64,000 nt of DNA from Fluviispira multicolorata (GCF_009208585.1 NZ_WFLN01000005.1:517470-581469), one strand, 5' to 3'. Shown: positions 42,448 through 52,132, counted from the first letter of the stretch. A program made the numbers and translations. Notes: generated from the sequence alone by a model not told the origin.

Positions 42448-44604
42448 TTAATCCTTTCTGATATATTTTTGAGCATATTCTCTTACGCCAGCTTCAGCAA
42501 GAATATGGAAAGTACGGACAAGGCGTATGTCCTCTGGAGGGAACTCATCGAGCTTTGCATAAATGATGCCTTTCCCACTTTGTTTTAGAATTTTTGAGAT
42601 GTGTTGGGAAGGGGGATGATTAGAAATAAATAAAATACTTTTATGCTCTGTAGATAAGGCTCCTGCTAATATTAAACATTCTGTTGAATTTTGTGCATAA
42701 TGTGAAATAAATGGATTTCCCCAAGGATTTTCCATCGCGCTTGGCAGTGGTATCACTGCAAATCCACCGAATTCACTTTTAGCAATTCCAGGGCCAATAA
42801 GATTATCCTTAAAAGGAGTTGCGTAAAACATGAGGTTGCTATCATCATGCTGTTCTGCTAACCAAAAAGATTTCCATGAGTATAAGTTATCTTTTTGGGA
42901 GTCTGCAAAACTAAACACAACGGCACCAATATCTGCCTTTCCAACATTGAGTAGATCTTTAATTATTATTTTTTCTTTATGCCAATTGCGTATTGTTTCT
43001 CGTAAATCGAGACCATCACAAAAATCGGCTTGTAATTCTCTAAAGACAATTTCTTGTGAACGAATTTTTTCGTTCATATTCTTTTTTACATTTGCAGCTA
43101 ATCTTTCCATGAAAATATCTTCACTGGGAAATGAGCAGGAATAGGGATGATCTTCATTGACCCAGGTATTATCAGCGTACTTGTCTTCATTGACTGGCAC
43201 GGGTTTATAAAATTTTTTTATTTTATCTACTGACTTTAATTTTGCTTTTTTAAAGGTTTTTTTACTTTGCAGAGTTTCAAATTTTTGAATGCTAATTTTT
43301 GCTGTATTTTTTATAAAATGATTTAAAGGAAAATCAACCACTGGTAAAGCTGCCACAAAATTAGGGTTTGTAGGATAGTCTTTGCATTCTTTTAAGAATT
43401 CAAAGGCAAAGTTTGAATCTATGACAGCGCTTGCTGACAGAAGGAGATCGAAGGTATTTGGAAAGATCATATTTCGATCTTTGGCCAGCCTATAAACAAA
43501 GCGAAAATAATCTCTTTCTTGACTCGCATTTATTTTAAACTTTGTCCATTCTGCATATCTATCAGAAGTTCGTATGAATGCTTGAGCAAAACTATGTCTT
43601 GCGAAATCAAGCCAACTGGTTATTTTCTCATTTAATTTAAGGAGATCATTGGCAAAGAAACTAGGAAGATTTATATAATCAGATGCTGTTTCTTTAGAAG
43701 GTTGACACAGTAAAAGATTATTTGCATTATTTTTATCTTGATTTTTCTTGATTTGAACAACTTTTTTGCTGAATATATTATTAAACTCTGTTTTATTTTT
43801 AATAATTTTTAATGTATTTTCAATTTTTTTAAAAAGTTCAATTCCACAAATAATGAGAATTGGTTTTGAATTATGAGCAATAATATGTTGTATTGTTTTA
43901 TAGACAGCTTTTTCTAATTTTTTATGAATGAAGTTATGTGTGTCGTTATCAAATGAAAATACTTCATACATTTTTAGCTGTAACCAAGTCAGACTTGCAC
44001 CTGAAAGTTGTAATTCAGAAGGAATGTTAAAGTTTTGATAGGGAGACATTTTATTTAAAATTTGCCATTGCAAATATGTTTCAATTCCTCCAATACAATG
44101 GACAGAGCTAGTATTTTTAGATAATTTGTTGAGTAAAAAGCGGCGAGAGTCAAGAGATTCTATAAATACAACCGGATTATTTTGAATTTGATTAACGAGA
44201 CTGTCATTGCTTTCAATATAAGCATTTTGATCAACTGTTTTATGAGTTGCAAGAGAAACGCAACTTGGAAAACTTTTTATGATCTGTGTGATAATTTCTG
44301 AACCTTCTTCAGGCCAATCAACTAATATTTGCATATTTTTTGGGAGAAAAATTTCTGCTTCTTCTGGCAAATTTTTAAGAATGCAATTTTCTTGTAAACT
44401 GCTCCCCATGATCGGTAAAAAAGTAACATTGCAATGAGGTATAAACTTTTCAAGCAATGCAGAATGAATTTTGCCAACTGTATATTCCCAACCTAAGAAA
44501 CTTTCTTCATTTTTAAATTTTTCCAGAAGATTTTTATCAAATTCAAAAAAATAATTTTCTGATATTTGTATTTTTTTATCTAAATTTTTTTGCTTCATAA
44601 TCAT
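42448..44604 (-). CDS. 718-aa protein of unknown function, coupled to a MoxR-like ATPase
   Basis: I do not recognise this protein. The first 300 residues look like a divergent alpha/beta region ('NMQILVDWPEEGSEIITQII', 'NNPVVFIESLDS', 'KPILIICGIELFKKIE'). Residues about 345-400 are helical and basic. The last 200 are the most conserved-looking: 'GLDLRETIRNWHKEKI', 'GKADIGAVVFSFADS', 'LMFYATPF', 'IGPGIAKSEFGGFAVIPLPS' and 'IYAKLDEFPPEDIRLVRTFHILA'. No signal peptide, membrane span or VWA metal site (DxSxS) is visible. Its ATG overlaps the ATPase stop (ATGA), so the two are translationally coupled and probably act together. MoxR ATPases usually remodel a partner encoded next to them; this may be that partner. 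Confidence 0.75.
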   Translation of the reverse strand: MIMKQKNLDKKIQISENYFFEFDKNLLEKFKNEESFLGWEYTVGKIHSALLEKFIPHCNVTFLPIMGSSLQENCILKNLPEEAEIFLPKNMQILVDWPEEGSEIITQIIKSFPSCVSLATHKTVDQNAYIESNDSLVNQIQNNPVVFIESLDSRRFLLNKLSKNTSSVHCIGGIETYLQWQILNKMSPYQNFNIPSELQLSGASLTWLQLKMYEVFSFDNDTHNFIHKKLEKAVYKTIQHIIAHNSKPILIICGIELFKKIENTLKIIKNKTEFNNIFSKKVVQIKKNQDKNNANNLLLCQPSKETASDYINLPSFFANDLLKLNEKITSWLDFARHSFAQAFIRTSDRYAEWTKFKINASQERDYFRFVYRLAKDRNMIFPNTFDLLLSASAVIDSNFAFEFLKECKDYPTNPNFVAALPVVDFPLNHFIKNTAKISIQKFETLQSKKTFKKAKLKSVDKIKKFYKPVPVNEDKYADNTWVNEDHPYSCSFPSEDIFMERLAANVKKNMNEKIRSQEIVFRELQADFCDGLDLRETIRNWHKEKIIIKDLLNVGKADIGAVVFSFADSQKDNLYSWKSFWLAEQHDDSNLMFYATPFKDNLIGPGIAKSEFGGFAVIPLPSAMENPWGNPFISHYAQNSTECLILAGALSTEHKSILFISNHPPSQHISKILKQSGKGIIYAKLDEFPPEDIRLVRTFHILAEAGVREYAQKYIRKD

Positions 44605-45509
44605 ACAGGTCTTAAATTTGGACGGGAAGACGGATTGTTTTCATTTTGCATTTGCTCGTCCGGTGGAAAATACTTCAGTGCTTCTTCTCCTAAAATTGAA
44701 TATACACTGGTTTTTAAAGCTTTGGGTAGAGTTAATTCTTTATTAAGGGAACGAAGCCGTTGTGCATATTTAGCAATTTGAATTCCATCACGAACAGAAT
44801 ATGATTCATCATATTTATGGGCAATGGATAAAAAACTCACGAGTAAAGTTAAAAGATTTTCTTCAATATACGGAACTGCATAGCGTACAATACGTGCTTC
44901 TGTTTCGATATCTGCAAAATCAAGAAAAATTTGAGGATTGAGTCGGCTTTGTATGTATTCGGGAAGATCATAAACACTTGAATCATCATTCATCGTTGTA
45001 ACAAAACGAAATTCTTTATGTGCATGCAAACGAATGCCTGCAATGACAGAATCAACGTAACGGCGATGATCGAGCAATGAGGCTAGACTTGCCCAACTTT
45101 TTTCGGACATTCTGTTACCTTCGTCTAATATACAGACGCCTCCAACTAACATTGCTGTTACGAGCGGGCTTGCAACATAGGAAATTTGTTTTCCTTCAGT
45201 TATAACTGGAGTGATAATAAGATCGTCAGGACGTGTGTCGCTGGTTCCTTGCATGAGGTAAACAGGAAAGTTGAGTTCACGAGCAACTGCGACTGCTAAA
45301 GTGGTTTTTCCAACTCCTGGTTTTCCAACAAGGCGAGGGTTCATGGGAAGGTCATCATCGGAAAGACGTAACCAAGAAGCTCTAAGCTGATGTGAAGCAA
45401 GATCATTGCCCATCCAATTAGCGTCCACTTCATATTCTTTTGCAAGGCGTACAGTAATATTACCAATTTGAATTAGTTCTTGATTTTTATTGAAATCAGT
45501 CTTTGTCAT
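44601..45509 (-). CDS. MoxR-like AAA+ ATPase
   Basis: This 302-aa protein has the AAA+ core of the MoxR/NorQ/CbbQ group. Walker A is 'GKPGVGKTTLAVAVAREL' (about 63-80), Walker B is 'VCILDEGNRMSEKSW' with the Asp-Glu pair, and sensor 1 is 'RFVTTMNDD'. An arginine follows in 'YIQSRLNPQIF'. These ATPases act as chaperones that insert cofactors into or activate a partner, often one with a VWA domain. Here the coupled partner lacks a recognisable VWA domain. AAAGGA precedes the ATG at 45509. It is the first gene of the operon. Confidence 0.9.
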   Translation of the reverse strand: MTKTDFNKNQELIQIGNITVRLAKEYEVDANWMGNDLASHQLRASWLRLSDDDLPMNPRLVGKPGVGKTTLAVAVARELNFPVYLMQGTSDTRPDDLIITPVITEGKQISYVASPLVTAMLVGGVCILDEGNRMSEKSWASLASLLDHRRYVDSVIAGIRLHAHKEFRFVTTMNDDSSVYDLPEYIQSRLNPQIFLDFADIETEARIVRYAVPYIEENLLTLLVSFLSIAHKYDESYSVRDGIQIAKYAQRLRSLNKELTLPKALKTSVYSILGEEALKYFPPDEQMQNENNPSSRPNLRPV

Positions 45510-45733
45510 TTTTCGTCCTTTCCCAAATCAGGGTCATTTTGAGATTACCTGAAGTTTATGTGAGTGGAAAGCAAGTGCGGCACTCCATTTAAATAAATGC
45601 TTAAATTAAAATTGGTATCTTATGAAATGTGTCAAATTTTAAATAATAGATTTTATAAAAAATTGTAGCATTAATAGAAGATAATTAAAATATATTATTA
45701 GATATTCAATGATCCGCAAAAGGAGTCTTATCA

Positions 45734-46381
45734 GTGTATTTGAAAATATTTTATTATACTATTTTTATTTATATAATCCTATTTGTTTCAATAGAGGAAA
45801 ATAAGGCATATTCATATGAATTAATGGCTGAGGGTGGTTACTCTAAAGTAAAATTAGGAGGAACAAGCCTTACGGGAGAAAATGCAAGTTTAAGGTGTTA
45901 TTTTTATCCGGGGTCTTCTGATACATTTATGCTTTTATTAGGTGCTGGCGCACGTGCTGAAATGACACATGCTTCTTCGTCAGATACTACCAATGGTAAT
46001 TCTTCTTCTATAATAAGCAAATATAAAGTGATTCAATTGGGTGGGGATATCGGTTTTAAAATAGTTCCTACAAATTGGTTAAATTTATATGCAGTTGTCT
46101 CTATAAATATTTCACCATTTGCAGCTTATGAAAATGATATTGCAGTTAATGGAAGTTCTGGGCAGGCCAATCCTACTGTGAATTCAGATTATAATATTGG
46201 AGCAAGTTTTAAAGCATCTATTAACTTAACAAATAATTTTGCAATTGGAGCAAGTTTCTTTCTTGCACGGGGTGTGGCAGACTACGGAAATTCTAGTTAT
46301 AATGGCGTTATGCTTTCTGGTTCTTCTGGCGGTTATAGTATATTAAATTTTAATGCAATTATTTCATATTTATTTTATTAA
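45734..46381 (+). CDS. Predicted outer-membrane beta-barrel protein
   Basis: This 215-aa protein begins at GTG 45734, with AAAGGAG about 10 bp upstream. A hydrophobic signal peptide (about 1-25, ending 'NKAYS') is followed by alternating strands typical of an eight-stranded OmpA/OmpW-like barrel: 'YELMAEGGYSKVKLGG', 'MLLLGAGARAEMT', 'KVIQLGGDIGFKIV', 'LNLYAVVSINISPFAAYEN', 'NIGASFKASINLTNNFAIGASFFLARG' (in pieces) and a final 'ILNFNAIISYLFY' with a terminal aromatic residue. I cannot name the family. It is divergent from the AAA+ operon; a 224-bp gap holds both promoters. Confidence 0.75.
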   Translation: MYLKIFYYTIFIYIILFVSIEENKAYSYELMAEGGYSKVKLGGTSLTGENASLRCYFYPGSSDTFMLLLGAGARAEMTHASSSDTTNGNSSSIISKYKVIQLGGDIGFKIVPTNWLNLYAVVSINISPFAAYENDIAVNGSSGQANPTVNSDYNIGASFKASINLTNNFAIGASFFLARGVADYGNSSYNGVMLSGSSGGYSILNFNAIISYLFY

Positions 46382-46529
46382 AATAATTATTTTTTCCCAT
46401 AATTGATATTGTAATTATTATTATTTAAAAATATGGATAGAATTTAATTTTATATATGAATAGACATTTTCTTTTTTATAAGCAATAATTTCAAATATAT
46501 TTTTATCTAAAATTCATAGGATTAATTTT

Positions 46530-47804
46530 ATGAGCAGAATTCTGTTAATTACATATGGATCATACGGGGACTTACATCCATATATTGGAATGGGAAAAGC
46601 ATTATTAGCCGCAGGACATGAAGTGACACTTATTTCTCATTTACAATATAAAGAAAATGTTGAAAAATTTGGCCTTAAATTTATAGCTATGCGCCCAAGT
46701 GAAGAAGATTTTATTGCAAATATAAACTGGGCGGAAAAAGCTCATAATCCTAATACAGGCACTCAATATTTTATAAAAGAATTAATATTACCTTATCTTG
46801 AAGAAAGTTTTCAATTATTAGAAAAAGAAATTCCTAAATATGATCTTGTAATCCCTCACTTTTTGACTTTTGCTGCTCCCTTAGTTGCTGATAAATACAA
46901 AGTTCCATGGCTTTCATGTCTTTTGCAGCCTTCAGCAATTTTTTCTGTATATGACCCACCTTATATAGGTAATTTAAAATATTTAAGTTACTTTAAATTT
47001 TTAGGACCACGGTTTTTAAATTTAATTCATCCATTTTTATTTCGCAATTGGCATGAAGTATTATCTCCAGTGAATGAATTGCGCTTAAAACTAGGTCAAC
47101 CTAAATTAAGTCATAAACAGCATTTTGGAGAGTTCTCACAAAAAGGTATTATTGCTCTTTTCCCTAAGGAGTTTGCTAATAAACAATCTGATTGGCCACA
47201 GGGTATCCATCAACTAGGATTTCCACTCTTTGATCAAGAGAGTTCTGCGACAATCTCAAATGAAACACAAAAATTTTTAGATAAGGGTGAGGCACCCGTT
47301 GTTTTTACATTGGGATCAACAGTTGTACGTTCATCAAATAGTTTTTATGAAAATGCATATGAAGCCGTAAAAGAAATTGGCCTGCGCGCTATATTTTTAG
47401 TTGGAAAAACTCCAAATAGAGTTCCTATCGCAGCATATAAGGATTCAGGAATTCATATTTCAGATTATGAACCTTTTTCTGCACTCTTTTCACATTGCTC
47501 CGTTGTTGTTCATCAATGCGGAATAGGAACTACGGGTCAGGCTTTAGCTGCGGCAAAACCTCAAATATTGATCCCATTTTCACATGATCAACCAGATAAT
47601 GCACGAAGAATTGTTAATTTAGGGATTGGTTTAACAATTCCAGCAGATTCATTAAGTAAAAGAAAATTAACAAGTGCAATTCGTAAAGTAATCCGTAACT
47701 CTTCATTTAAAATAAAAGCAGAGAAAATTGCACAAGAAATTGAATTTAATGGTTTTAATAATCGATTTGTAGATGTCATTAATAAATTTCTTAAGAATAA
47801 GTAG
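46530..47804 (+). CDS. GT1 glycosyltransferase, UGT/MGT-like
   Basis: This 424-aa enzyme has the GT-B layout of family GT1. The N-terminal acceptor half starts 'ILLITYGSYGDLHPYIGMGKALLAAGHEVT' (residues about 4-33). The C-terminal donor half has 'PVVFTLGSTVV' and the signature 'VVHQCGIGTTGQALAAAKPQILIPFSHDQPDNARRI' in pieces at about 327-362, with the His and the DQPDNA end that contact UDP-sugar. Relatives transfer sugars to sterols, carotenoids (CrtX) or macrolides. No carotenoid or polyketide genes are next to it, so the acceptor is unknown. There is no signal peptide. Confidence 0.88.
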   Translation: MSRILLITYGSYGDLHPYIGMGKALLAAGHEVTLISHLQYKENVEKFGLKFIAMRPSEEDFIANINWAEKAHNPNTGTQYFIKELILPYLEESFQLLEKEIPKYDLVIPHFLTFAAPLVADKYKVPWLSCLLQPSAIFSVYDPPYIGNLKYLSYFKFLGPRFLNLIHPFLFRNWHEVLSPVNELRLKLGQPKLSHKQHFGEFSQKGIIALFPKEFANKQSDWPQGIHQLGFPLFDQESSATISNETQKFLDKGEAPVVFTLGSTVVRSSNSFYENAYEAVKEIGLRAIFLVGKTPNRVPIAAYKDSGIHISDYEPFSALFSHCSVVVHQCGIGTTGQALAAAKPQILIPFSHDQPDNARRIVNLGIGLTIPADSLSKRKLTSAIRKVIRNSSFKIKAEKIAQEIEFNGFNNRFVDVINKFLKNK

Positions 47805-48224
47805 GGCATTTTCTCAAATAATGAAGAAGATGATTATTTAGATTGCTTGCAGATTCGGCAAATTATTTATAATATTTATTTTATATATATATTTTATTAT
47901 TTTAACAAAATAAATTAAAATAAAGTAAAAACTTTGCAATTAAATTAATATTAATTTGGTATTAATTATTATTAATAAAATACATTTGACATAAGTTTGA
48001 TAGTTTTGCTATTAAAAAAATTCCATAACCATTTTTTATGGACGGTTATTTTTTTTTACTTTAGAAAAAATTCGAAACTCAGTTCTAAAAATATTTCTAA
48101 ATTTTTTATGTGAAAAATTTTTAGTTTTAATGTTTCTATTACAAATTAAAATTTTGAAGTTAAAATAAACCGCTACTTTAGTAAATGAAATGACTTGTCG
48201 GAATAAAGCAAAAAGGAATAATTT
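47805..48224. other. AT-rich intergenic region with one terminator-like hairpin
   Basis: This 420-bp region has no credible gene. ATAACC (48025-48030) pairs with GGTTAT (48044-48049) and is followed by a T-run to about 48057, a modest terminator candidate, although it lies over 200 bp after the glycosyltransferase stop. The rest is A/T-rich and probably contains the promoter of the phosphatase gene at 48225. Confidence 0.5.
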
Positions 48225-48971
48225 ATGTATGAATCTGTTTCAAGTCTTCCTCATTATGTGGAAAATGTACCAAGTAACGGGAAAAGGCCTGTTTTTCAAA
48301 ATTGGGCTCCCGTTTTATTAAGGACACCAAACACTCAAAGTCCATTAAGGACTCCCAGCACTCCAGCTCCATTAAGAAAGACATCAACTTCTTCTAGTTT
48401 ACTTAGTATTCCAGATTTAGGTATTTCATTTCCATTCAACAGTGGGGCAGATCCATGTCTATTTCGAAGTTCACAACCATACTATGGTGGTTCTCATGAT
48501 TCATATCAAATGTATACTGAAGAAACGATAAATATACTTAAAACAGCTAAAATTAAAAGAATTTTAAGTTTGAATTATGAAAAAGCAAATACTCCTTTTT
48601 TAGCTAAAAATAAAATTGAATTTCATCATTTAAAAGTAAAAGATTTTTGCGCCCCTAAAGTCAGTGAGATTATAAACGCATGTAAATACTTAGAAAAAAC
48701 CCCTAAAGGCGAAGCAGCACTGGTTTACTGTGGTTTTGGGCAAGGGCGTACAGGAATGATGATTACTGCCTTTCAAATTTATTATAATTATTTAGCTTGT
48801 TCTACTTTAAGTGATTTAAATGCTCTGCCTAATATAGTAAATGAATTTATTAAAAACTCCACAGCAGAAAAAGACAGTCAAGAAAAAACTTTAAAAGAAT
48901 TATTTGATTATTTGTATAAGAAAGGGGCATCTAAAGGTAAAAACTGTTTGAAGTTTTGGAAACTTATATAA
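48225..48971 (+). CDS. Dual-specificity/tyrosine-phosphatase-like protein with disordered N-terminus
   Basis: This 248-aa protein carries a cysteine-phosphatase signature C169-G-F-G-Q-G-R175 followed by Thr-Gly, with a matching general-acid candidate D140 in 'LKVKDFCAP'. The catalytic fold spans about 75-220 and begins 'FRSSQPYYGG', as in DSP-like enzymes. Residues about 28-60 are low complexity with repeated 'LRTP' units rich in Thr, Ser and Pro, and are probably unfolded. There is no signal peptide. The design, an unstructured leader before a eukaryote-like phosphatase, recalls secreted effectors, but no secretion signal can be proved from sequence. It has its own unit between two large gaps. 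Confidence 0.75.
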   Translation: MYESVSSLPHYVENVPSNGKRPVFQNWAPVLLRTPNTQSPLRTPSTPAPLRKTSTSSSLLSIPDLGISFPFNSGADPCLFRSSQPYYGGSHDSYQMYTEETINILKTAKIKRILSLNYEKANTPFLAKNKIEFHHLKVKDFCAPKVSEIINACKYLEKTPKGEAALVYCGFGQGRTGMMITAFQIYYNYLACSTLSDLNALPNIVNEFIKNSTAEKDSQEKTLKELFDYLYKKGASKGKNCLKFWKLI

Positions 48972-49030
48972 GACAGTTAAAAGCATTTATGTCATAATAA
49001 TATTCTACTTATTTAGGCATCAAACAATTT

Positions 49031-50461
49031 TTATTTGCTTGTGTGACCAAGCGAGCGCAATCGACTGCTGCTGCTCAATCGGCTGCGAATATGAGCCGCT
49101 TTGTCTGAATATCCAGGTTTACCCATGAGAGCAAACATATTATTTTTATAATCCTCAACGCCTGGTTGATCAAATGGATTGATTCCTCTCGCATATCCAC
49201 CCACACCACAAGCAAACATATTTATGTACATCCAGTACCCAAGCCACCATGCGTTTAATTCTGGCAATTCCCAAATGAGGGTGGGTACTTTTCCATCGGA
49301 ATGAGCTAAGAAAGTTCCTTGTTGAGCTTCATTTTGAACATTTGAAAGATCGATGCCTGTGAGAAAATCAAAACCATCTTTTAAGGAAGGGTCAGGTATT
49401 TTAATTTTTCTTTTTAAGGATCCTTTTGTTAAAGAATATTCATCACCAATTTTTAAATGAGTTGCAAATAAATGGCGTTCACCTTCTTGAAAATACTGAC
49501 CAAGAGAATGTAAATCGGTTGTGAAATTAGCGCTTGCGGGAAATATACCTGTGTTTTCTTTTCCATCGCTTTCACCAAAAAGTTGTTTCCACCATTCTGC
49601 TATTCCTTTTGCCTTTGGTGTCCAAGTGCAAAAAGATTCTATTTTATATTTATTTGCATATAAAATATTACGAACTCCTGCATAGCAAAGTGCTGGATTT
49701 GTTTCGAGTGAATGATTTTTTTCTGAAGTGCTGTCTGCAAATGCTTGTTGTGCACCTGCTACAAATTCAGTTACGTTAACTCCTGCGATTGCTAAAGGTA
49801 ACAAACCAACAGGTGTAAAAATTGAATAGCGCCCACCAATATTTTTAGGGATTGGAAAATGTGGGTAGTTATTTTCCTTGGCAATTTTTAAGAGTGTCCC
49901 ATCATTTGGATCTGTGATTGCAAAGATTCGATGACTCGCTTCTTCACTGCCAAAACGATCATCAATATATTGTTTTAAAACACGAAATGCTAAGGCAGGC
50001 TCGGTTGTTCCTCCAGATTTAGAAACTACGATAAGGCTGGGGGAGTAGGAGTCAAGAGCATCAAGAAGTTCGGAAAGTTCATCTATAGCAATATGATGGC
50101 CAGCCCAGAATAAAAGAGGGCGTCGGTGAAGGGTTTCCTGATTTACAATTGCAAAAGAATGAGTCAATGCTTCATAGACAGCTTTTGTGCCAAGTAAACT
50201 GCCACCAATACCGACAACAACAACGGCATCGGAGTGATTGCAAATTGTGTCGATATGTTTTTTGATTGATCCTAATACGGATTGGGATTCTTCTTTTACA
50301 TAATCAACCCAACCTGTGAACTCTGGGCTTTTTCCTTTACCTGAAACGAGGGCTTTTTTTGCAGCAATAAGGTTATTTGCTTCACTGGCTAGATGTTTTT
50401 CTATAGGAAAAACATCGTGTACTTTTGTCCAGTCTAAAACTAGTCTTTTTTCTTGTGTCAT
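49031..50461 (-). CDS. pgi: Glucose-6-phosphate isomerase
   Basis: This 476-aa cytoplasmic enzyme interconverts glucose-6-phosphate and fructose-6-phosphate. It has 'VVVGIGGSLLGTKAVYEAL' (about 78-96), the phosphate-binding 'VVSKSGGTTEPALAFR' (about 147-162), the PGI signature 'GGRYSIFTPVGLLPLAIAG' (about 206-224) and 'FDQPGVEDYKNN' near the end with the catalytic region. It is shorter than the 550-aa enterobacterial form and like the compact bacterial form. The ATG at 50461 is preceded by GGAG. It is divergent from the aldehyde dehydrogenase gene. Confidence 0.96.
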   Translation of the reverse strand: MTQEKRLVLDWTKVHDVFPIEKHLASEANNLIAAKKALVSGKGKSPEFTGWVDYVKEESQSVLGSIKKHIDTICNHSDAVVVVGIGGSLLGTKAVYEALTHSFAIVNQETLHRRPLLFWAGHHIAIDELSELLDALDSYSPSLIVVSKSGGTTEPALAFRVLKQYIDDRFGSEEASHRIFAITDPNDGTLLKIAKENNYPHFPIPKNIGGRYSIFTPVGLLPLAIAGVNVTEFVAGAQQAFADSTSEKNHSLETNPALCYAGVRNILYANKYKIESFCTWTPKAKGIAEWWKQLFGESDGKENTGIFPASANFTTDLHSLGQYFQEGERHLFATHLKIGDEYSLTKGSLKRKIKIPDPSLKDGFDFLTGIDLSNVQNEAQQGTFLAHSDGKVPTLIWELPELNAWWLGYWMYINMFACGVGGYARGINPFDQPGVEDYKNNMFALMGKPGYSDKAAHIRSRLSSSSRLRSLGHTSK

Positions 50462-50696
50462 GTTGTCGCTCTCCTAAAATAAAACGTCACAATCCCTTTC
50501 ATCTTTCACATAGACTTTGTTAATTTGCAATGGGATAGAGCTTAAGTCTTGAGATATATTTATATTAAAAAATCGAATAAATAAATTCAAATGATAAGCT
50601 TTAAGATTTTTATAATAATTGATAATTTGTAAATCGTATAATTATTAAGTACATTGTATATTGCCAGAAGTGTAACTTTAAAATAAAGGAAATATC

Positions 50697-52100
50697 ATGC
50701 AAAAATATTTTTCAAATTACTCTCCATCAACAGGAAATAAAATTTGTGAAATCGAAATTACAAGCGAGCAAGCTCTTGATAATATCATTCGTAAAGCGCA
50801 GTCCGCATTTAAAATCTGGTCAAGAATGAGTGGTTTAGAAAGAGGGAAAATATTAAATAAAGCTGCTCGCATAATCCGTGAACGGAGTTTCGAAATTGCA
50901 CAACTTGAAGTTCTTGACAGTGGTAAGCCTATTACAGAGGCGCTTGAAGTTGATGTTCCCACATCGGCTGATGCTTTAGAGTATTTTGCAGGAATAGCTC
51001 CGAGTGTGCAGGGGGAGCATATTCAATTAGGAAAATCTTTTGCCTACACAAGAAGAGAACCTCTTGGTATTTGTGCAGGAATTGGTGCCTGGAATTACCC
51101 CTTTCAAATCGCTTGTTGGAAATCAGCTCCAGCTCTAGCATGTGGAAATGTAATGATATTTAAGCCATCTGAATTGACTCCCATGAATGCAAATAAATTA
51201 GAGCAAATTTATTTGGAAGCAGGAGTTCCTGAAGGTGTCTTTCAAGTTGTTCAAGGCGGCCGTGAGGTTGGAGAAATGTTGTCTTTGCATCCTGAAATTA
51301 GAAAAATATCTTTAACGGGTTCAATTCCAACCGGTAAACGAATTATGGAAAACTCTGCTAAGAGTTTAAAACATGTTAGTTTAGAACTTGGGGGAAAATC
51401 ACCTCTTATTATTTTTGATGATTTTGATTTTGACAGGGCCAGTTCTATTGCAATTCTTGCAAATTTCTACACTCAAGGTGAAATTTGTTGTAATGGGACA
51501 CGTGTTTTTGTTCATAAAAAAATTAAAGAAAAATTTATAGAAAGTTTATTAAGTAAAGTTGAAAAAATTAAAGTGGGGGATCCTTTTGACTCAAATACAC
51601 AAATGGGTTCATTAATAAGCAAACAACATTTACAAAGAGTATTAAGTTACATTGAATCTGGTAAAGAAGAAGGGGCAACCTTGTTATGTGGTGGAACACA
51701 GCCGGAATGGAGCCCAAGTCAAATTAAATTTGCAAATGGAAATTTCATTTTGCCGACAGTATTTACAAATTGTCATGATGAAATGAAAATTGTTAAAGAA
51801 GAAATATTTGGACCCGTTATGTCAATTCTCGAATTTGAAGATGAAAATGAAGTTATTCAAAGAGCTAATAATACAGAATATGGGTTAGCTGCTGGTGTTT
51901 TAACACATAATATTAAGAGAGCCCATCGTGTGATTGAAAATTTACAAGCAGGAATGTGTTGGATAAATAACTATAATATCTCTCCAGTTGAAGTTCCATT
52001 TGGAGGTATGAAAGGTTCTGGTTTTGGTCGAGAAAATGGTTTAGCCGCTATTGAGTGTTACACTCAATTAAAAACTGTTTATGTTGAAATGGATGATTAG
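50697..52100 (+). CDS. betB: Betaine-aldehyde-dehydrogenase-like aldehyde dehydrogenase
   Basis: This 467-aa enzyme belongs to the NAD(P)-dependent aldehyde dehydrogenases. It has 'PWNYPFQIACWK'-like sequence as 'GAWNYPFQIACWKSAPALACGN' in pieces (about 133-154), 'FKPSELTP', the Glu motif 'LELGGKSP' and the nucleophile Cys264 in 'GEICCNGTRVFV', where BetB has GQVCTNGTRVF. The last block 'VEVPFGGMKGSGFGRENG' is also BetB-like. BetB oxidises betaine aldehyde to glycine betaine, an osmoprotectant. No choline dehydrogenase or transporter gene is adjacent, so a different aldehyde such as aminobutyraldehyde from polyamines is possible. A strong terminator follows. Confidence 0.85.
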   Translation: MQKYFSNYSPSTGNKICEIEITSEQALDNIIRKAQSAFKIWSRMSGLERGKILNKAARIIRERSFEIAQLEVLDSGKPITEALEVDVPTSADALEYFAGIAPSVQGEHIQLGKSFAYTRREPLGICAGIGAWNYPFQIACWKSAPALACGNVMIFKPSELTPMNANKLEQIYLEAGVPEGVFQVVQGGREVGEMLSLHPEIRKISLTGSIPTGKRIMENSAKSLKHVSLELGGKSPLIIFDDFDFDRASSIAILANFYTQGEICCNGTRVFVHKKIKEKFIESLLSKVEKIKVGDPFDSNTQMGSLISKQHLQRVLSYIESGKEEGATLLCGGTQPEWSPSQIKFANGNFILPTVFTNCHDEMKIVKEEIFGPVMSILEFEDENEVIQRANNTEYGLAAGVLTHNIKRAHRVIENLQAGMCWINNYNISPVEVPFGGMKGSGFGRENGLAAIECYTQLKTVYVEMDD

Positions 52101-52132
52101 TCTACTAAGCGCTTTTTAAATAGAAGAGCAAG

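Noticed and set aside
42448..44604. VWA domain in the 718-aa protein.
   Set aside because: No DxSxS metal motif or matching threonine and aspartate were found.
47805..48224. Hidden gene or mobile-element remnant in the 420-bp desert.
   Set aside because: No frame with a start signal, no terminal repeats and no target duplication are visible.
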